Source: Bacteroidales bacterium (GTDB taxonomy: Bacteria > Bacteroidota > Bacteroidia > Bacteroidales > UBA7960). Taken from it: a stretch of 8,512 nt of DNA. The stretch covers positions 1 through 8,512 of the forward strand of contig PWHO01000135.1 of assembly GCA_003555385.1 (NCBI GenBank). The letters are read 5' to 3'. This document shows positions 7,672 to 8,512 of the stretch, in pieces (within the stretch, counting starts at the first letter, position 1; every line of letters begins with the position of its first letter). A model generated the notes under the pieces. That model saw only the letters and a list, made by a program, of their open reading frames with translations. It searched no databases and was not told where the DNA came from. The translations under genes were made by a program, and so were the position numbers.

Positions 7672-7700
7672 AAGGACACAGAAAAATGCAGTGCGTCCTT
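7672..7700 (-). other. Hairpin abutting the transaldolase stop codon
   Basis: On the minus strand AAGGACGCA (7700-7692) can pair with TGTGTCCTT (7680-7672) as nine pairs including one G-U, around an 11-base loop. The pairing is interrupted on the plus strand, so it is better as a minus-strand RNA structure. It overlaps the TAA stop codon at 7701-7699. No T-tract follows it. It might protect the mRNA 3' end or pause polymerase ahead of the terminator; this role is inference and the structure may be chance. Confidence 0.35.
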
Positions 7701-8349
7701 ATTTCTTATTGTGGTCTGCCAGGAATTTTTCCAGGCCGCTATCCGTCAATGGGTGCTTTAAAAGTCCGAGGATCGGGTTGAGCGGGCATGTAACCACATC
7801 GGCACCCACTTCCGCACACTGTACAATATGCATGGTATGGCGGATACTTGCAGCCAGTACCTGGGTGTCAAAATCATAATAACGGTAGATATCCACAATT
7901 TGACTGATCAGCTCAACCCCTTCAGTGGAAATGTCATCAAGGCGCCCGATGAAAGGAGACACATAAGTTGCTCCTGCTTTTGCCGCCAGTATGGCTTGTC
8001 CGGCCGAAAATACCAGGGTGCAGTTTGTTTTTATCCCTTTGGAATTCAGGTAGCGAATGGCTTTCACCCCTTCTTTGATCATGGGGATTTTAACCACAAT
8101 CTGAGGATGGAGGGCGGCCAGCTTCTCCCCTTCCCGGATCATTCCATCCAGGTCGGTGGCGATCACTTCCGCGCTGACATCGCCTTCCACGATATTGCAA
8201 ATATCGACATAGTGTTTGTTAATATTTTCTTCTCCCCGAATCCCTTCTTTGGCCATCAGAGAAGGATTGGTGGTTACACCGTCAAGTATACCCAGGTCGT
8301 TGGCTTCCCGGATCTGATCCAGGTTGGCTGTGTCGATAAAGAATTTCAT
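7699..8349 (-). CDS. tal: Small transaldolase (TalC / MipB type)
   Basis: This 216-residue protein belongs to the compact transaldolase / fructose-6-phosphate aldolase family. Transaldolase moves a dihydroxyacetone unit between sugar phosphates in the non-oxidative pentose phosphate pathway. The start MKFFIDTANL and GVTTNPSLMAKEG at 24-36 are typical. The Schiff-base lysine is Lys87 in VVKIPM. Two positions separate transaldolases from true fructose-6-phosphate aldolases: E. coli FsaA has Gln in FAQVMAT and Tyr in APYVNRID, while this protein has Glu61 (SAEVIATD) and Phe133 (SPFIGRLDD). Both fit transaldolase activity. Length is normal for the short family. The gene stands downstream of the SRP RNA terminator by about 40 bases and is followed by a hairpin terminator, so it is probably its own transcription unit. 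I found no convincing promoter for it and no transketolase gene nearby. Confidence 0.92.
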   Translation of the reverse strand: MKFFIDTANLDQIREANDLGILDGVTTNPSLMAKEGIRGEENINKHYVDICNIVEGDVSAEVIATDLDGMIREGEKLAALHPQIVVKIPMIKEGVKAIRYLNSKGIKTNCTLVFSAGQAILAAKAGATYVSPFIGRLDDISTEGVELISQIVDIYRYYDFDTQVLAASIRHTMHIVQCAEVGADVVTCPLNPILGLLKHPLTDSGLEKFLADHNKK

Positions 8350-8390
8350 GATATGTGTGATTAGGGTTAAAAAATAAGACAGCTATAATT

Positions 8391-8400
8391 CAAAAAAGAA
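8391..8400 (-). terminator. T-rich tail ending the SRP RNA transcript
   Basis: Read on the minus strand, the closing helix of the SRP RNA (GGGTAAG paired with CTTACCC) is followed at once by TTCTTTTTTG. A GC-containing stem plus T-tract is what an intrinsic terminator needs, so the RNA's own terminal helix probably doubles as the terminator stem. Inferred from sequence alone. Confidence 0.55.
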
Positions 8401-8498
8401 GGGTAAGCCCTGGCATCGCACCGCTACGACCGCCTACCCTTGCTACCTTCCGGTCCTGGGGGAATTCAGCGGGAGCTGGTCGTACCCTGACTTACCCG
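8401..8498 (-). ncRNA. ffs: Signal recognition particle RNA, small bacterial (4.5S) type
   Basis: This approximately 97-base RNA is the scaffold that binds Ffh and guides signal-peptide-bearing ribosomes to FtsY at the membrane. The conserved apical hairpin reads GGACCGGAAGGTAGCAAGG on the minus strand, with the GGAA tetraloop at 8451-8448 closed by ACC/GGT and followed by the AGCA side of the conserved internal loop that Ffh recognises. The rod is supported by base pairing: GGGTAAG (8497-8491) with CTTACCC (8407-8401), and TACGACC (8484-8478) with GGTCGTA (8431-8425). There is no Alu-like domain, so it is the short form. A -7 promoter element lies a few bases upstream and a T-tract follows directly. 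The exact 5' end is uncertain by a few bases. Confidence 0.93.
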
Positions 8499-8501
8499 GT
8501 G

Positions 8502-8509
8502 CAAAAGTA
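8502..8509 (-). promoter_or_regulatory. Bacteroidota-type -7 promoter element for the SRP RNA
   Basis: TACTTTTG on the minus strand is an exact match to the Bacteroidota housekeeping -7 consensus TAnnTTTG. It ends four to five bases before the G-rich start of the SRP RNA helix, the right distance for initiation near 8498. The partner -33 TTTG element would lie beyond the window's right edge and cannot be checked. Confidence 0.65.
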
Positions 8510-8512
8510 TAA

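Noticed and set aside
7828..8364. A 178-codon open frame on the plus strand opposite the transaldolase gene
   Set aside because: It is the antisense of a well conserved gene, its translation has no recognisable motifs, and it has no promoter or neighbour to support it.
1..8512. Mobile elements, CRISPR arrays, tRNAs and defence genes
   Set aside because: I looked for terminal inverted repeats, regularly spaced repeats, tRNA-like 3' CCA arms and transposase/integrase motifs and found none; all long frames are accounted for by housekeeping genes or the repeat protein.

Overview
This window looks like chromosomal core DNA from a member of the Bacteroidota (Bacteroidetes); I cannot place the order or genus. 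Four things point there. None of the eight complete coding regions has a convincing Shine-Dalgarno sequence, and several starts sit behind A/T-rich leaders. The SRP RNA promoter carries a perfect TAnnTTTG -7 element. recF is directly followed by a short DUF721 gene. The glucan phosphorylase and NfeD protein are of the type I associate with this phylum. I see no insertion sequences, integrase, phage genes, CRISPR or tRNA genes, and no gene-free stretch longer than 300 bases.

Left arm (1-3158, + strand): the 3' end of an alpha-glucan phosphorylase gene, then fabG (3-oxoacyl-ACP reductase), recF (recombinational repair ATPase) and a small DUF721/DciA-like gene. The gaps are short (48 and 14 bases) and recF overlaps the DUF721 gene by 11 bases, so at least fabG-recF-DUF721 is probably cotranscribed. 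The two last genes pair DNA repair with a likely helicase-loading function.

Right arm (3151-8512, - strand), in transcription order from the right edge: SRP RNA with its own promoter and T-rich terminator, a small transaldolase, a hairpin terminator, an NfeD/ClpP-class membrane protein, nicotinate phosphoribosyltransferase (pncB), nicotinamidase (pncA), and an unrecognised protein made of four related repeats. pncB and pncA are nearly contiguous and form a two-step NAD salvage module (nicotinamide to nicotinate to NaMN). The repeat protein starts 6 bases after pncA, so it is probably expressed with it.

The two arms converge at 3151-3158, where the last genes of each strand overlap by 8 bases with no terminator between them. 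The least explained element is the four-repeat protein at 3151-4104. Most of the rest is ordinary housekeeping sequence. I do not see a clear new multi-gene system here.
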